64,000 nucleotides of DNA from Halomonas sp. MCCC 1A13316 (GCF_014931605.1 NZ_CP053382.1:310001-374000), one strand, 5' to 3'; counted from the first letter of the stretch, positions 8,696 through 17,385 are shown. Program-made: numbers and translations. Notes: generated from the letters alone by a model not told the origin.

Positions 8696-9165
8696 GTGAA
8701 CCCGCACTGAACACGGATCAAGTGTCGGGTGCCGTCGCCGACCGAATCGCCGGCGTCGTGCTGCTGTTGATGGCGGCGGGTGCTTGGTGGTATTCGCACA
8801 GCTTCCCGGCCGGCTTCGGCCAGGTCGTGGGGCCCGGGGCCTTTCCGCGTCTCGTCAGCGTGCCGATGGGCCTGTTCGCGGCCTATCTGGTGATACGCCC
8901 CGGCGTCAATCAGCGCTGGCCGCAGCGCGCCGCCCTGCTCAGGCAGGGGGCGGCGCTGCTGCTGCTCGGCATCTATGCGGGCGTTCTCAAGCCGCTGGGC
9001 TTCCTGCCCGCCAGTCTGGTCTGCGTGGTGCTGCTGATTCGTCTGTTCGGCGCAAACTGGAGGGCTTCGCTGGCCTGCGGCGCGCTGCTGACGGTCTCGC
9101 TCTATCTGCTGTTCGAATTCGCTCTGGGCATGCCATTACCCAACATGCCGGGCCTCGACTGGTAA
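8692..9165 (+). CDS. tctB: Tripartite tricarboxylate transporter small membrane subunit TctB
   Basis: A 157-residue protein with four predicted membrane segments (about 16-35, 48-65, 80-105, 120-145). This is the normal size and topology of TctB (DUF1468), the small subunit of TTT carboxylate symporters. It starts with GTG at 8692, overlapping the tctC stop by 4 nt (GTGA), and ends 9 bp before tctA. Translational coupling to tctC and tctA is likely. Sequence conservation in this family is low, so identification rests on topology and position. Confidence 0.9.
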   Translation: MSEPALNTDQVSGAVADRIAGVVLLLMAAGAWWYSHSFPAGFGQVVGPGAFPRLVSVPMGLFAAYLVIRPGVNQRWPQRAALLRQGAALLLLGIYAGVLKPLGFLPASLVCVVLLIRLFGANWRASLACGALLTVSLYLLFEFALGMPLPNMPGLDW

Positions 9166-9174
9166 GGCGTCACG

Positions 9175-10668
9175 ATGGATATATTGGCTTTTCTCGCCCA
9201 GGGCTTTGCCGTGGCGCTCGAGCCGCAGCACCTGTTTCTGGCGCTGGTCGGCTGTGCCGTGGGCACGCTGATCGGGGCGCTGCCGGGGCTCGGCCCGGTC
9301 AACGGGGTGGCACTGATGATCCCGTTGACCTTCAATTTCGGCCTGACGCCGACGGCGGCGTTGATCCTGCTCGTCAGCATCTACTACGGCTGCATGTACG
9401 GCGGGCGGATCAGCTCGATCCTGCTCAACATTCCCGGTGACGAGCCGGCGGTAATGACCACCCTCGACGGCTACCCCATGGCGCTCCAGGGGCGTGGCGG
9501 CGAAGCCCTGGGACTCTCCGGCGTGGCCTCGTTCGTCGGTGCCACCGTGGCGACCATCGGGCTCACCCTGTTCGCCCCGCTGTTGGTGGGGGTCGCGATC
9601 CGCTTCGGGCCGGCCGAGTACTTCGCCCTGTTCGTGCTGGCCTTCGCCACCATCGGCGGCGTGACCAGCGGCAGCCTGATCAAAAGCTTTCTCGCGGCCT
9701 GTCTGGGCCTGCTGCTGGGCACCGTGGGCATCGACTCGGTGAGCAGCGTGCCGCGCTATACCTTCGGCTGGTACGAACTCTTCGATGGCATCGATTTCAT
9801 CGTCGCCCTGGTCGGGCTGTTCGCGATCTCCGAGTGCCTGGTATTTCTCGAAGATACCCACGGCAGCAACAAGCCGACCCTCAAGGTGGGTTCGGCGATT
9901 CCCGGCATTCGCAGTGCCTGGAAGTGCGCGCCGACCATCGGGCGCAGCTCGTTCATCGGTTTCGTTGCCGGCGTGCTGCCGGGTGCCGGCGCCGCGCTCG
10001 GCAGCTTCCTCTCCTATACCCTGGAGCGCCGCTGGTTGGGACGCCGCGGCACGTTCGGCCAGGGCGACCCGCGCGGCGTAGCGGCACCCGAAGCGGGCAA
10101 CAACGCGGCGGCCGGCGGCGCGCTGATCCCCATGCTGTCGCTGGGCATACCCGGCAGCGGCACCACGGCAATCCTGCTGGCGCTGTTGTTGTCGATGAAC
10201 ATCACCCCCGGGCCGCTGCTGTTCGCGCAGCAGCCGGAAATGGTCTGGGGGCTGGTGGCGGCGCTGTTCATCGGCAACGTGATGCTGCTGATCCTCAACA
10301 TCCCGCTGGTAGGGTTGTTCGCCAAGGTGCTGCAGGCGCCCGGCTGGTTCCTGATGCCGATGGTGGTGATGGTGGCCTTCGTCGGCGTCTATTCGCTCGG
10401 CAACAGCGCCTTCGATCTCTACATGATGCTGGCCTTCGGCGTGCTCGGCTACGTGCTGCGCAAGCTGGAGATGCCCGCCGTGCCGGTGGTGCTGGGCCTG
10501 TTGCTGGGCGGACAGATGGAGTACAACCTGCGCCGCGCCATGTCGATCTCCGGAGGCGACTGGAGCATCCTGTGGAATAGCGGCATCACCATCGGCATCT
10601 ACACCTTCGCTGTCACACTGATCGTGGCCGGGCTGGTCTATGGCTGGATGGTTCGCCAGCGGGCCTAG
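9175..10668 (+). CDS. tctA: Tripartite tricarboxylate transporter large membrane subunit TctA
   Basis: A 497-residue inner-membrane permease with about 10-12 hydrophobic segments. Family signatures include GALPGLGPVNGVALMIPLTF (about 38-57), YYGCMYGGRISSILLNIPGD (about 68-87), the second GVLPGAGAALGSF and GNNAAAGGALIPMLSLGIPGSG. The two GxxPGxG-type loops are the substrate- and ion-pathway repeats of TctA. It is the last gene of the lyase, CoA-transferase, tctC, tctB, tctA run. No clear terminator follows. Confidence 0.96.
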   Translation: MDILAFLAQGFAVALEPQHLFLALVGCAVGTLIGALPGLGPVNGVALMIPLTFNFGLTPTAALILLVSIYYGCMYGGRISSILLNIPGDEPAVMTTLDGYPMALQGRGGEALGLSGVASFVGATVATIGLTLFAPLLVGVAIRFGPAEYFALFVLAFATIGGVTSGSLIKSFLAACLGLLLGTVGIDSVSSVPRYTFGWYELFDGIDFIVALVGLFAISECLVFLEDTHGSNKPTLKVGSAIPGIRSAWKCAPTIGRSSFIGFVAGVLPGAGAALGSFLSYTLERRWLGRRGTFGQGDPRGVAAPEAGNNAAAGGALIPMLSLGIPGSGTTAILLALLLSMNITPGPLLFAQQPEMVWGLVAALFIGNVMLLILNIPLVGLFAKVLQAPGWFLMPMVVMVAFVGVYSLGNSAFDLYMMLAFGVLGYVLRKLEMPAVPVVLGLLLGGQMEYNLRRAMSISGGDWSILWNSGITIGIYTFAVTLIVAGLVYGWMVRQRA

Positions 10669-11013
10669 GCCACATGTAGAAAGTTCCTGGCTCCTCGGCC
10701 TTTCTGGACTGCCTGGCTTCGATTGTCCGGTGAACGATGAACGCGAAGCCCCACCGGACCTGTTGATGGATCCGCACGCAATGGGCGAACCGGTGGGTGA
10801 TCGCGGCCCGCAGGAGGTCACCGCCAACCTCGAATCGGTCGATTTCCATGCCGTGACCGGCCCCGGCGGCGGGTCAGCCGTGACCCAGGCGGCCCCGCTG
10901 GCGTTGCCGCCGCGCGTGGCGCTGGCGCGGGACGGTGACGAGCACCCGCTTTGCGCGCCGCACGAGCGCATTGCCTAGACTGATCGATACACTCTTCAGT
11001 GCCGTGAGGTCCC
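10669..11013. other. 345-bp gap between tctA and glsB; possible small ORF or gene remnant
   Basis: No recognisable gene. On the plus strand a frame from GTG at 10730 to the stop at 10978 (82 residues) has strongly GC-biased third positions like the neighbouring genes. It lacks a convincing Shine-Dalgarno and resembles no family I know. It may be a decayed gene fragment or chance. No terminator after tctA is evident here. Confidence 0.2.
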
Positions 11014-11970
11014 GTGCTCGATATCGATACGCCCGAACTGCTGTCGCGCGACGCCTTGCAGCAGCTCCTCGATCGCCTGGCGGCGGATGCGCCGCGCTGC
11101 TTCGGCGAAGGCAAGGTCGCCAGCTATATTCCGGCCCTCGCCGAGGTCGAGCCCGACCGGTTCGGCATCGCCGTGTGCCATGCCGATGGCAGCGTGCAGT
11201 GTGCCGGCGACGCGACGACACGCTTCTCGATCCAGTCGATCTCCAAGGCCCATGCGCTGGCGCTGGCCATGCGCGAGCTGTCGCCCGAGGAGATCTGGCG
11301 TCGCGTGGGTCGCGAGCCGTCCGGCCAGGCCTTCAATTCGATCGTCCAGCTCGAGGTGGAGAACGGCGTGCCGCGCAACCCTTTCATCAATGCCGGTGCG
11401 CTGATGGTCACCGAGATGCTGGTCTCGCAGCTGTTCATGCCGCAGCAGACGATCCGTGAACACGTCCGCCGGCTCTCGGCCACGCCGAGCGTCGACTTCG
11501 ACGAGACCGTGGCGCGTTCGGAGATGGATCACAAGGCGCACAACGCGGCGCTTGCCTATTTGATGCAGGCCTACGGCAACATTCGCAACGACGTCGAGGT
11601 GGTGCTCGACGCCTACTTTCACAGCTGTTCGCTGGCGATGAGCTGCGTCGAGCTGGCCAGGAGCTTCGCCTTCCTGGCCAATCACGGTGTCAGCCCGTTC
11701 GACGGCCAGGCGGTGCTCTCCCCGGTACAGACCCGCCAGATGAATGCGCTGCTGTTGACCTGCGGACTCTACGACGCGGCGGGCGACTTCGCCTGGCGGG
11801 TCGGCCTGCCGGGCAAGAGCGGGGTGGGAGGCGGCATCATCGCCATCCTGCCGCGGCGCATGTGTATCTGTGTCTGGTCGCCGCGGCTCGACAGCTACGG
11901 TAACTCCATCGCCGGGCGGCATGCGCTGGAAGGACTGGTCGAGGGGCTGAACGTAACGCCGCTGGGCTAG
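11014..11970 (+). CDS. glsB: Glutaminase (GlsA/GlsB family)
   Basis: A 318-residue serine-dependent beta-lactamase-fold glutaminase that hydrolyses glutamine to glutamate and ammonia. The nucleophile motif is S75-x-x-K78 in RFSIQSISKAHAL. QAFNSIVQLE, PRNPFINAGALMV and KSGVGGGIIAILPR are further family signatures. It starts with GTG at 11014, preceded by GAGGT at 11006-11010. It is about ten residues longer than E. coli YneH. The flanking genes are unrelated and it appears monocistronic. Together with glnA at the other end of this segment it would complete a glutamine-glutamate cycle, but no NtrC-type site was seen before it. Confidence 0.95.
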   Translation: MLDIDTPELLSRDALQQLLDRLAADAPRCFGEGKVASYIPALAEVEPDRFGIAVCHADGSVQCAGDATTRFSIQSISKAHALALAMRELSPEEIWRRVGREPSGQAFNSIVQLEVENGVPRNPFINAGALMVTEMLVSQLFMPQQTIREHVRRLSATPSVDFDETVARSEMDHKAHNAALAYLMQAYGNIRNDVEVVLDAYFHSCSLAMSCVELARSFAFLANHGVSPFDGQAVLSPVQTRQMNALLLTCGLYDAAGDFAWRVGLPGKSGVGGGIIAILPRRMCICVWSPRLDSYGNSIAGRHALEGLVEGLNVTPLG

Positions 11971-12087
11971 CCGAAGCGCCCTTGGATAAGGTCCGTTACC
12001 CAGCCGCTCAATTCCCTTACCTGCTGGCTCAGGCGGCTGAACTATGGTGGTGGGAGAGCCTTCGTTCGGACAACAGGGAGAGAGTCC

Positions 12088-13257
12088 ATGAAAGCGCTGT
12101 GTTGGCACGGCAAGAACGACATCCGTTACGAGACGGTTCCCGACCCGCAGATCGAGCATTCACGCGACGCCATCGTCAACGTGAGCAGTTGCGCCATCTG
12201 CGGTTCCGACCTGCATCTCTACCATCATTTCATTCCCGGCATGGAGTCCGGCGACGTGGTGGGGCATGAGTTCATGGGTGAAGTCATGGAGGTCGGTAAC
12301 GACACCCGTGACCTCAAGGTCGGCGACCGTGTCGTGGTGCCCTTCACCATCACCTGCGGCGAATGCGACCAGTGCCGGCGCGGCAACTACTCCGTATGCG
12401 AGCGCTCCAACCGCAACAAGGCGCTCGCCGACAAGGTCTTCGGCCACGGCGGGGCGGGGCTGTTCGGCTATTCCCATCTCACCGGCGGCTATGCCGGCGG
12501 CCAGGCGGAGTACGTCCGCGTACCCTTTGCCGACCAGACGCACATCAAGGTGCCCGACAGCCTGACCGACGAGCAGGTGCTGTTCCTCGGCGACATCTTT
12601 CCCACCGGCTGGCAGGCCGCCGTGGCATGCGAGATCGAGCCCACCGACACCGTGGCGATCTGGGGGGCGGGGCCGGTCGGCCAGTTCTGCGTGCGTAGCG
12701 CCGTGCTGCTCGGCGCCGAACAGGTGGTGGTGATCGACAACGTGCCCGAGCGCTTGGCCATGGCCGAGGCCGGCGGGGCGGTCACCATCAACTTCGACGA
12801 GGAGAGCGTGCTCGTTCGTCTCCAGGAGCTGACCCACGGCAAGGGACCGGAAAAGTGCATCGATGCGGTGGGACTGGAGTCGCACGTGCCGCGTTCGGTC
12901 GACTCCGTCTACGACCGGGTCAAGCAGGCCATGATGCTGGAGAGCGACCGGGCTCACGTGCTGCGCGAAATGATCTACGTCTGTCGTCCGGCCGGCATCC
13001 TGTCGATCCCGGGCGTCTACGGCGGCCTGATCGACAAGGTGCCGATGGGGGCGCTGATGAACAAGGGGCTGACGGTGCGTACCGGGCAGACCCACGTCAA
13101 GCGATGGACCGACGACCTGCTGCGCCTGATCGATGAGGGCCAGATCGACCCTTCCTTCGTGATAACGCACAGCGCCGGACTGGAACAGGGCCCGGACATG
13201 TACAACACCTTCCGCAACAAGCAGGACGGCTGCGTGAAGGTGGTGCTCAAGCCGTGA
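12088..13257 (+). CDS. Zinc-dependent alcohol dehydrogenase, formaldehyde-dehydrogenase-like
   Basis: A 389-residue medium-chain dehydrogenase. The catalytic zinc Cys lies in [21 protein letters not shown] supplies the second ligand, and the structural zinc Cys cluster is [15 protein letters not shown]. The Rossmann motif is GAGPVGQFC with IDNVPERL after it. The insertion [31 protein letters not shown] is typical of the FDH_like subgroup, which includes glutathione-independent formaldehyde dehydrogenases. The start follows GGAGAG. The next gene begins about 45 bp downstream. The true substrate (formaldehyde, other aldehyde or alcohol) cannot be read from sequence. Confidence 0.92.
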   Translation: MKALCWHGKNDIRYETVPDPQIEHSRDAIVNVSSCAICGSDLHLYHHFIPGMESGDVVGHEFMGEVMEVGNDTRDLKVGDRVVVPFTITCGECDQCRRGNYSVCERSNRNKALADKVFGHGGAGLFGYSHLTGGYAGGQAEYVRVPFADQTHIKVPDSLTDEQVLFLGDIFPTGWQAAVACEIEPTDTVAIWGAGPVGQFCVRSAVLLGAEQVVVIDNVPERLAMAEAGGAVTINFDEESVLVRLQELTHGKGPEKCIDAVGLESHVPRSVDSVYDRVKQAMMLESDRAHVLREMIYVCRPAGILSIPGVYGGLIDKVPMGALMNKGLTVRTGQTHVKRWTDDLLRLIDEGQIDPSFVITHSAGLEQGPDMYNTFRNKQDGCVKVVLKP

Positions 13258-13301
13258 ACGAAACGAGCGGAACACGGGCAAGAGAGGACATGGAGGTGAC
13301 T

Positions 13302-13895
13302 ATGAATCTCGATAGAAGTCGTTCCCTGCAGGGCACCGACAGGCTGGCACGTGGAATCGGCTGGTTGGGCATTGGTATAGGGATTTTCCAACTACTTTCA
13401 CCACGCAGTGTGACCCGTTCGCTGGGTGTCGAAGGGTCCGAGGGGCTGGTGCGTACCTGCGGGACGCGTGGATTGGTGACCGGTATCGGCGCGCTGACCG
13501 AGGATCCCAAGCCGGCACTCTGGGCAAAGGCGGCCGGCGACGTTCTCGACCTGGCAGCGTTGAGCTTCCTGCTCACCGACCGTGATCATCCCAAGCAAGG
13601 CAGTGTGAAACTGGCGATGGGGTTAGTAGGCGCTTCGGCCTTGGCCACCCTCTACTGTGCGCGGGCGCAGACCGAGCGGCATAGTTACCAGGGCGGACGC
13701 ACGCCCGACTACAGCGGGCGCAGCGGCTTTCCCCGGGGCGTTGAGCGCGCCCGCGGTGCTGCGGCGGGCAGCGGTCTCTCCTTGCGGCCTGCCGCACTGC
13801 CTTCTCCGGCACGCTCGCCGGGGCCGAGAATACCGGCTTCGACGTCGCGTCCCACCAGCACCAACTACATTCGTGGCAGCGACTACGACTACTGA
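13302..13895 (+). CDS. Membrane protein of the cyclase/dehydrase-associated type
   Basis: A 197-residue protein. About 130 N-terminal residues form three or four hydrophobic segments (LARGIGWLGIGIGIFQLLSP, LVTGIGALT, AAGDVLDLAALSFLL, LAMGLVGASALATLYC). The Ser/Pro/Gly/Arg-rich tail looks disordered and ends GSDYDY. The hydrophobic part resembles the membrane region that precedes SRPBCC (cyclase/dehydrase) domains in other proteobacteria, but no SRPBCC domain is present here. I start at 13302, preceded by GGAGGT; a GTG at 13254 overlapping the dehydrogenase stop is the alternative. It probably shares an operon with the FDH-like dehydrogenase. Function unknown. Confidence 0.75.
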   Translation: MNLDRSRSLQGTDRLARGIGWLGIGIGIFQLLSPRSVTRSLGVEGSEGLVRTCGTRGLVTGIGALTEDPKPALWAKAAGDVLDLAALSFLLTDRDHPKQGSVKLAMGLVGASALATLYCARAQTERHSYQGGRTPDYSGRSGFPRGVERARGAAAGSGLSLRPAALPSPARSPGPRIPASTSRPTSTNYIRGSDYDY

Positions 13896-13927
13896 AAGTC
13901 ACACGTGCTGCCCAAGCTGAAAAAGAG

Positions 13928-13949
13928 GGCCGAACCTTCGGGTTCGGCC
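13928..13949. terminator. Bidirectional terminator with UUCG tetraloop
   Basis: GGCCGAACC (13928-13936) pairs perfectly with GGTTCGGCC (13941-13949) around TTCG. It lies between two convergent genes. On the minus-strand side it runs into a CTTTTT tract, so it serves the zinc-ribbon gene best. Confidence 0.85.
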
Positions 13950-13983
13950 TTCATGCATTTGCCATCTCGAGAGAGCGGCGGGC

Positions 13984-14163
13984 TCAGCCGCCGCCGATGC
14001 CTTCGACGACGTAGCCGGAACCTCCGCACTCGGGGCAGGTGCGGTTCTCGATTCGTCCGTCGCCCTTGCACTTGGGGCATACGTTCTGGCCGGTGCCGGG
14101 AGTGCCGGGGGGCGCCTCGTCGCCAGGCTGCTCGGGCCGGGTTGCATCGGGTTTGTCTGCCAT
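13984..14163 (-). CDS. Small DnaJ-type zinc-ribbon protein
   Basis: A 59-residue protein with a disordered, Pro- and acid-rich N-terminus. It is followed by two CxxCxGxG-like knuckles, CPKCKGDGRI and CPECGGSGYV, as in the DnaJ cysteine-rich domain. The start is set by AGGAGG six bases upstream. Such tiny zinc-finger proteins are common near housekeeping genes in gammaproteobacteria; the binding partner is unknown. It is divergent from dgt and convergent with the preceding membrane protein gene. Confidence 0.8.
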   Translation of the reverse strand: MADKPDATRPEQPGDEAPPGTPGTGQNVCPKCKGDGRIENRTCPECGGSGYVVEGIGGG

Positions 14164-14319
14164 GTTCTGCCTCCTTGCCAATTGCGTGGCCTCACTGGGA
14201 GAGAAGAGTGCCCTGACAAGTTAGGCAACTCCCGAGGTTGGCGGCAAGCGAGACGGTTTCGACGACCATGGTCATGCTACCCCTGGCAGTGCCAGAATGG
14301 AGCCTTCAGGAGGAAGCCC

Positions 14320-15657
14320 ATGACGCAGATGCACTGGCCGCAGTTGCTCGACCCCTCGCGGCTGCACGGCAAGCCCACCAGCGGTCGTGACGAGATCGGC
14401 CGTAGTCCGTTCCACAAGGATCATGACCGCATCGTCTTCTCCGGTTCGTTCCGGCGCCTGGGGCGCAAGACGCAGGTTCATCCGCTGACCGACAACGACC
14501 ACATCCATACGCGCCTGACCCATTCGCTGGAGGTGGGCTGCGTGGGGCGCAGCCTGGGCATGATCGTCGGCGAGCTGCTGCGTGAACGGCTGCCGAACTG
14601 GATCACCCCCGCCGACCTCGGCGTTATCGTGCAGGCCGCTTGCCTGGGCCACGACATCGGCAACCCGCCCTTCGGCCACGCCGGCGAGTACGCCATCCGC
14701 GACTGGTTCAAGCGTGCCGAGCGCGACGGCAGTGGTTTGCTCGAGGGGCTGACCGAGCGTGAGCGCGCCGACCTGCTGACCTACGAGGGCAACGCCCAGG
14801 GCTTTCGCATCGTCACCCAGATCGAGTACAACCAGTTCCGCGGCGGCATGCGCCTGACCGCGGCGACCTTGGGTACCCTGCTGAAATATCCCTGGACCGT
14901 GGAGCACGGTGGCGGGGCCGGCAAGTTCGGCTGCTACCAGTCGGAGCGATCGCTGCTGGAGGACGTGACGCGCTGCCTGGGGCTGCTGCCGCGCGGCGAG
15001 GGGCGCTGGTGCCGACATCCGCTGGCCTGGTTGGTGGAGGCGGCCGACGACATCTGCTATGCGCTGCTGGATCTCGAGGACGGCCTGGAAATGGGCATCC
15101 TGCGCTTCGAGGAGGTCGCCGACGTACTGTTGCAGATCGCCGGCGATGCGCCTTCCGATTATTCGCGCATGGCTCGCGATGGCGTCTCGCAGCGGCGCCG
15201 TATTGCCGCCCTGCGCGGCGCGGCCATGGAGCGGGCGGTCAACGACGTAGGGGCAGTGTTCGTCGAACACGAGACGGCACTACTCAACGGCACCTTGACC
15301 TCCGACCTGCTCGAACTCTGCCATCCCGACCTGGGCTGGGGCGTGGCGGCGGCCAAGCAGCTCGCCCGCGAGCGTATCTTCCAGAACGAGCGCAAGGCCA
15401 AGCTGGAAATCGGCGCCTACACCACCCTCGGCATCCTGCTCGAGGCTTTCATCGGCGCCGCCCACGAGCTGCACTACACCGGCCAGGCGAGTTTCAAGCA
15501 TCAGCGGGTATTGGCTTTGATCGGAGAGAACACGCCGCGCCCCTCCTGGCCGCTATACGACAGCTACCGGCGCATGCTCGACTTCATCGGCGGCATGACC
15601 GACCATTACGCGGTGGACCTGGCCCAGGAGATGGGCGGCCGCCTCAGGGGGGACTGA
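14320..15657 (+). CDS. dgt: Deoxyguanosinetriphosphate triphosphohydrolase (dGTPase)
   Basis: A 445-residue HD-domain enzyme that hydrolyses dGTP to deoxyguanosine and triphosphate. The motifs SFRRLGRKTQVHP, HTRLTHSLEVG (HD-domain His), CLGHDIGNPPFGHAGE (the HD pair) and EAADDICYALLDLEDG (the last Asp ligand) are all present. The start at 14320 follows CAGGAGGAAG at 14307-14316; upstream in-frame codons lack homology. Four bases separate its stop from the RNase T2 gene. Besides nucleotide-pool control, enzymes of this family can restrict phage by dNTP depletion; nothing here specifically indicates that role. Confidence 0.95.
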   Translation: MTQMHWPQLLDPSRLHGKPTSGRDEIGRSPFHKDHDRIVFSGSFRRLGRKTQVHPLTDNDHIHTRLTHSLEVGCVGRSLGMIVGELLRERLPNWITPADLGVIVQAACLGHDIGNPPFGHAGEYAIRDWFKRAERDGSGLLEGLTERERADLLTYEGNAQGFRIVTQIEYNQFRGGMRLTAATLGTLLKYPWTVEHGGGAGKFGCYQSERSLLEDVTRCLGLLPRGEGRWCRHPLAWLVEAADDICYALLDLEDGLEMGILRFEEVADVLLQIAGDAPSDYSRMARDGVSQRRRIAALRGAAMERAVNDVGAVFVEHETALLNGTLTSDLLELCHPDLGWGVAAAKQLARERIFQNERKAKLEIGAYTTLGILLEAFIGAAHELHYTGQASFKHQRVLALIGENTPRPSWPLYDSYRRMLDFIGGMTDHYAVDLAQEMGGRLRGD

Positions 15658-15661
15658 GCCA

Positions 15662-16438
15662 ATGAGGAGCTGGCAGCGTGGGCTCTGGGCCGGGCTGGCA
15701 CTCTTGCTGCTGGTCTCGGCGGCTCCGGCGGATACGGCCCTGGAGCGGCTGCCTGCCGAGGGCTTCGAGCACTACACCCTGGCCCTGACCTGGCATCCCG
15801 GCTTCTGCAGCACACACGACCGGCCGCCGCGGGAGTGTCGCGAGCCGTCACTACAGGCGCAAACCGCACAGGGTTTCGTGCTGCACGGCCTGTGGCCGTC
15901 GCTACCGCAGCGCTTCGCCGAGCAGGGTATCGATCGTCGCAGCTGGTGGCGGGAAGGGTGCTTTCTCGAAAGTCCGCGGGCCGATGGCAGCTTCTGTCGT
16001 GCCCATCCCCCCTTCGGCTTCGACGAGGCATTGAGGGAACAGCTGGACGACGCCATGCCGGGGCGGGCCAGTTGCCTCGACCGCTACCAGTACGCCAAGC
16101 ATGCGGCCTGCCTGGGGCTACCCGAAGAGGACTACTTTGCCGCCTCGGTTACGCTGGTGGAGATCGTGAACGAGAGTGCATTCGGCGCCTTCGTGGCGCT
16201 CAATCAGGGCGGAGAGGTGCATCGCAACGATCTGATCGCGGCGTTCGAGGCGGCTTTCGGCGAAGGCACCGGACGTGCGCTGCGGCTGGAGTGCCATGGG
16301 CGCGGCAACCGTACCCTGACCGAAGTTCGTATCGGTATCGCCGCCGATCGCCTGGCCGACTTCCCGGCACGCGACAGCCTGGTCGCCCAGGACCGGGGGC
16401 GCTGCGCCACGCGACTGCATATCGCCGTTTTCGACTAG
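15662..16438 (+). CDS. RNase T2 family ribonuclease (RNase I homologue) with altered catalytic Glu
   Basis: A 258-residue exported protein with a signal peptide to about residue 24. It is homologous to E. coli periplasmic RNase I: YTLALTWHPGFC, then CAS I FVLHGLWPSLP with catalytic His75, and CAS II region CLDRYQYAKHAAC with His147. In E. coli Rna the equivalent segment, as I recall it, reads RYEYAKH, whose Glu assists catalysis. Here that position is Gln143 (codon CAG at 16088-16090). About ten Cys suggest several disulfides. It begins four bases after dgt. Activity could be reduced or altered; structural homology is clear. Confidence 0.88.
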   Translation: MRSWQRGLWAGLALLLLVSAAPADTALERLPAEGFEHYTLALTWHPGFCSTHDRPPRECREPSLQAQTAQGFVLHGLWPSLPQRFAEQGIDRRSWWREGCFLESPRADGSFCRAHPPFGFDEALREQLDDAMPGRASCLDRYQYAKHAACLGLPEEDYFAASVTLVEIVNESAFGAFVALNQGGEVHRNDLIAAFEAAFGEGTGRALRLECHGRGNRTLTEVRIGIAADRLADFPARDSLVAQDRGRCATRLHIAVFD

Positions 16439-16470
16439 GTCCTTGGCGAAGCTCTTCGACTGAGCAGCGC

Positions 16471-17385
16471 CTAGATCGAGGGTTCGTTCAGGGTCGGGTT
16501 TTCGTCCAGCTCCGCGGAGCGCTCGATCAGGGCTGCGATCACCTTGTCGTGCAGCGCGCCATCCAACTGGCCGAGGTGGCGTTCACTGAGCTGGCTGGAC
16601 AACTCTTCGCCGCTGACCACCATCAGGCCATCTGGAGTGCCGGCGCAGGCAATATCCCACCCCGGCAAGGCGAGCACTCCCTGCACCGGTACCGGCTGGC
16701 CGCAGTGCTGCTCGAGCCATGAGGCCAGCCATCGTGAGGCATGCAGGGCCTTGACCAGTGGGCGTCGTTCGCTCCAGCCGGGGAAGCGCAGCCGCTCCGG
16801 TTCGACCGTGACCAGATTGATCTCGCGTCCGTCCGCGGTGAACGGCTGTGTCCGGGCGCGTGTCTCGACCACGAACACACCGTGAGGGGTCACGGCCACA
16901 TGGTCGATGATGTCGGTGTCGGTCGGCACGTCGTGGAATACATGGTAAGGATGCGCCTCGGGGTGCACCAGACGCTCCAGCTCCTGGCCTACGGCTAGCT
17001 CGCAAGCCAGCCCCAGCTTGATGCGCCGGATATGCTGAAAGTCACGAATCAGCAAGAAGCAGTAGACCAGTACCAGCACGGTGCTGAGTGCGCCGTAGAG
17101 TGCCCATTCGAGCCAGTTCTGCTGGCTGGCGAAGAGCATGCGGCCCATGCCGTACACGAGTGGCGCCAGGGTCACGATGGGCCCCAGTGCGCCGTTGAGG
17201 AACAGTGTGGCGAAGGCACGGTCGAGCCGGTCGCGCAGGGCCTGGCCGGGCTCGCGCAGCTGACGAGCGTTGAAAGGCGAGCGAACACGGGCATCATGCA
17301 GGTTGCGCAAGGCGGCGACGATGACGGCCATGGCCCCGAGGGGGAACAGGAAGATGAGAGGCAGCAAGTATTCCAGCCAGGCCAT
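16471..17385 (-). CDS. Membrane-anchored NERD-domain protein
   Basis: A 304-residue protein. An N-terminal membrane segment (about 4-24) is followed by two more (about 58-80 and 92-113). A cytoplasmic nuclease-related domain (NERD) then begins near residue 135, with AVGQELERLV, DTDIIDHVAVTPHGVFVVETRA and later GVLALPGWD. The D-x15-E-x-R arrangement resembles the PD-(D/E)XK core of NERD proteins, with Arg in place of the usual Lys. I start at Met 17385 because the hydrophobic segment starts directly there. It is divergent from the sirtuin gene with 113 bp between starts and convergent with the RNase. DNA- or RNA-related function is inferred from the fold only. Confidence 0.82.
   Translation of the reverse strand: MAWLEYLLPLIFLFPLGAMAVIVAALRNLHDARVRSPFNARQLREPGQALRDRLDRAFATLFLNGALGPIVTLAPLVYGMGRMLFASQQNWLEWALYGALSTVLVLVYCFLLIRDFQHIRRIKLGLACELAVGQELERLVHPEAHPYHVFHDVPTDTDIIDHVAVTPHGVFVVETRARTQPFTADGREINLVTVEPERLRFPGWSERRPLVKALHASRWLASWLEQHCGQPVPVQGVLALPGWDIACAGTPDGLMVVSGEELSSQLSERHLGQLDGALHDKVIAALIERSAELDENPTLNEPSI

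Noticed and set aside
9136..10971. 611-codon open frame on the minus strand over tctA
   Set aside because: It lies antisense to a clear TctA, is rich in His, Gln, Arg and Gly as expected for mirrored GC-rich codons, and resembles no family.
14320..15657. dgt as part of a known phage-defence operon
   Set aside because: Neighbours are a zinc-ribbon protein and an exported RNase; no CBASS, retron, Gabija or other defence gene is adjacent.
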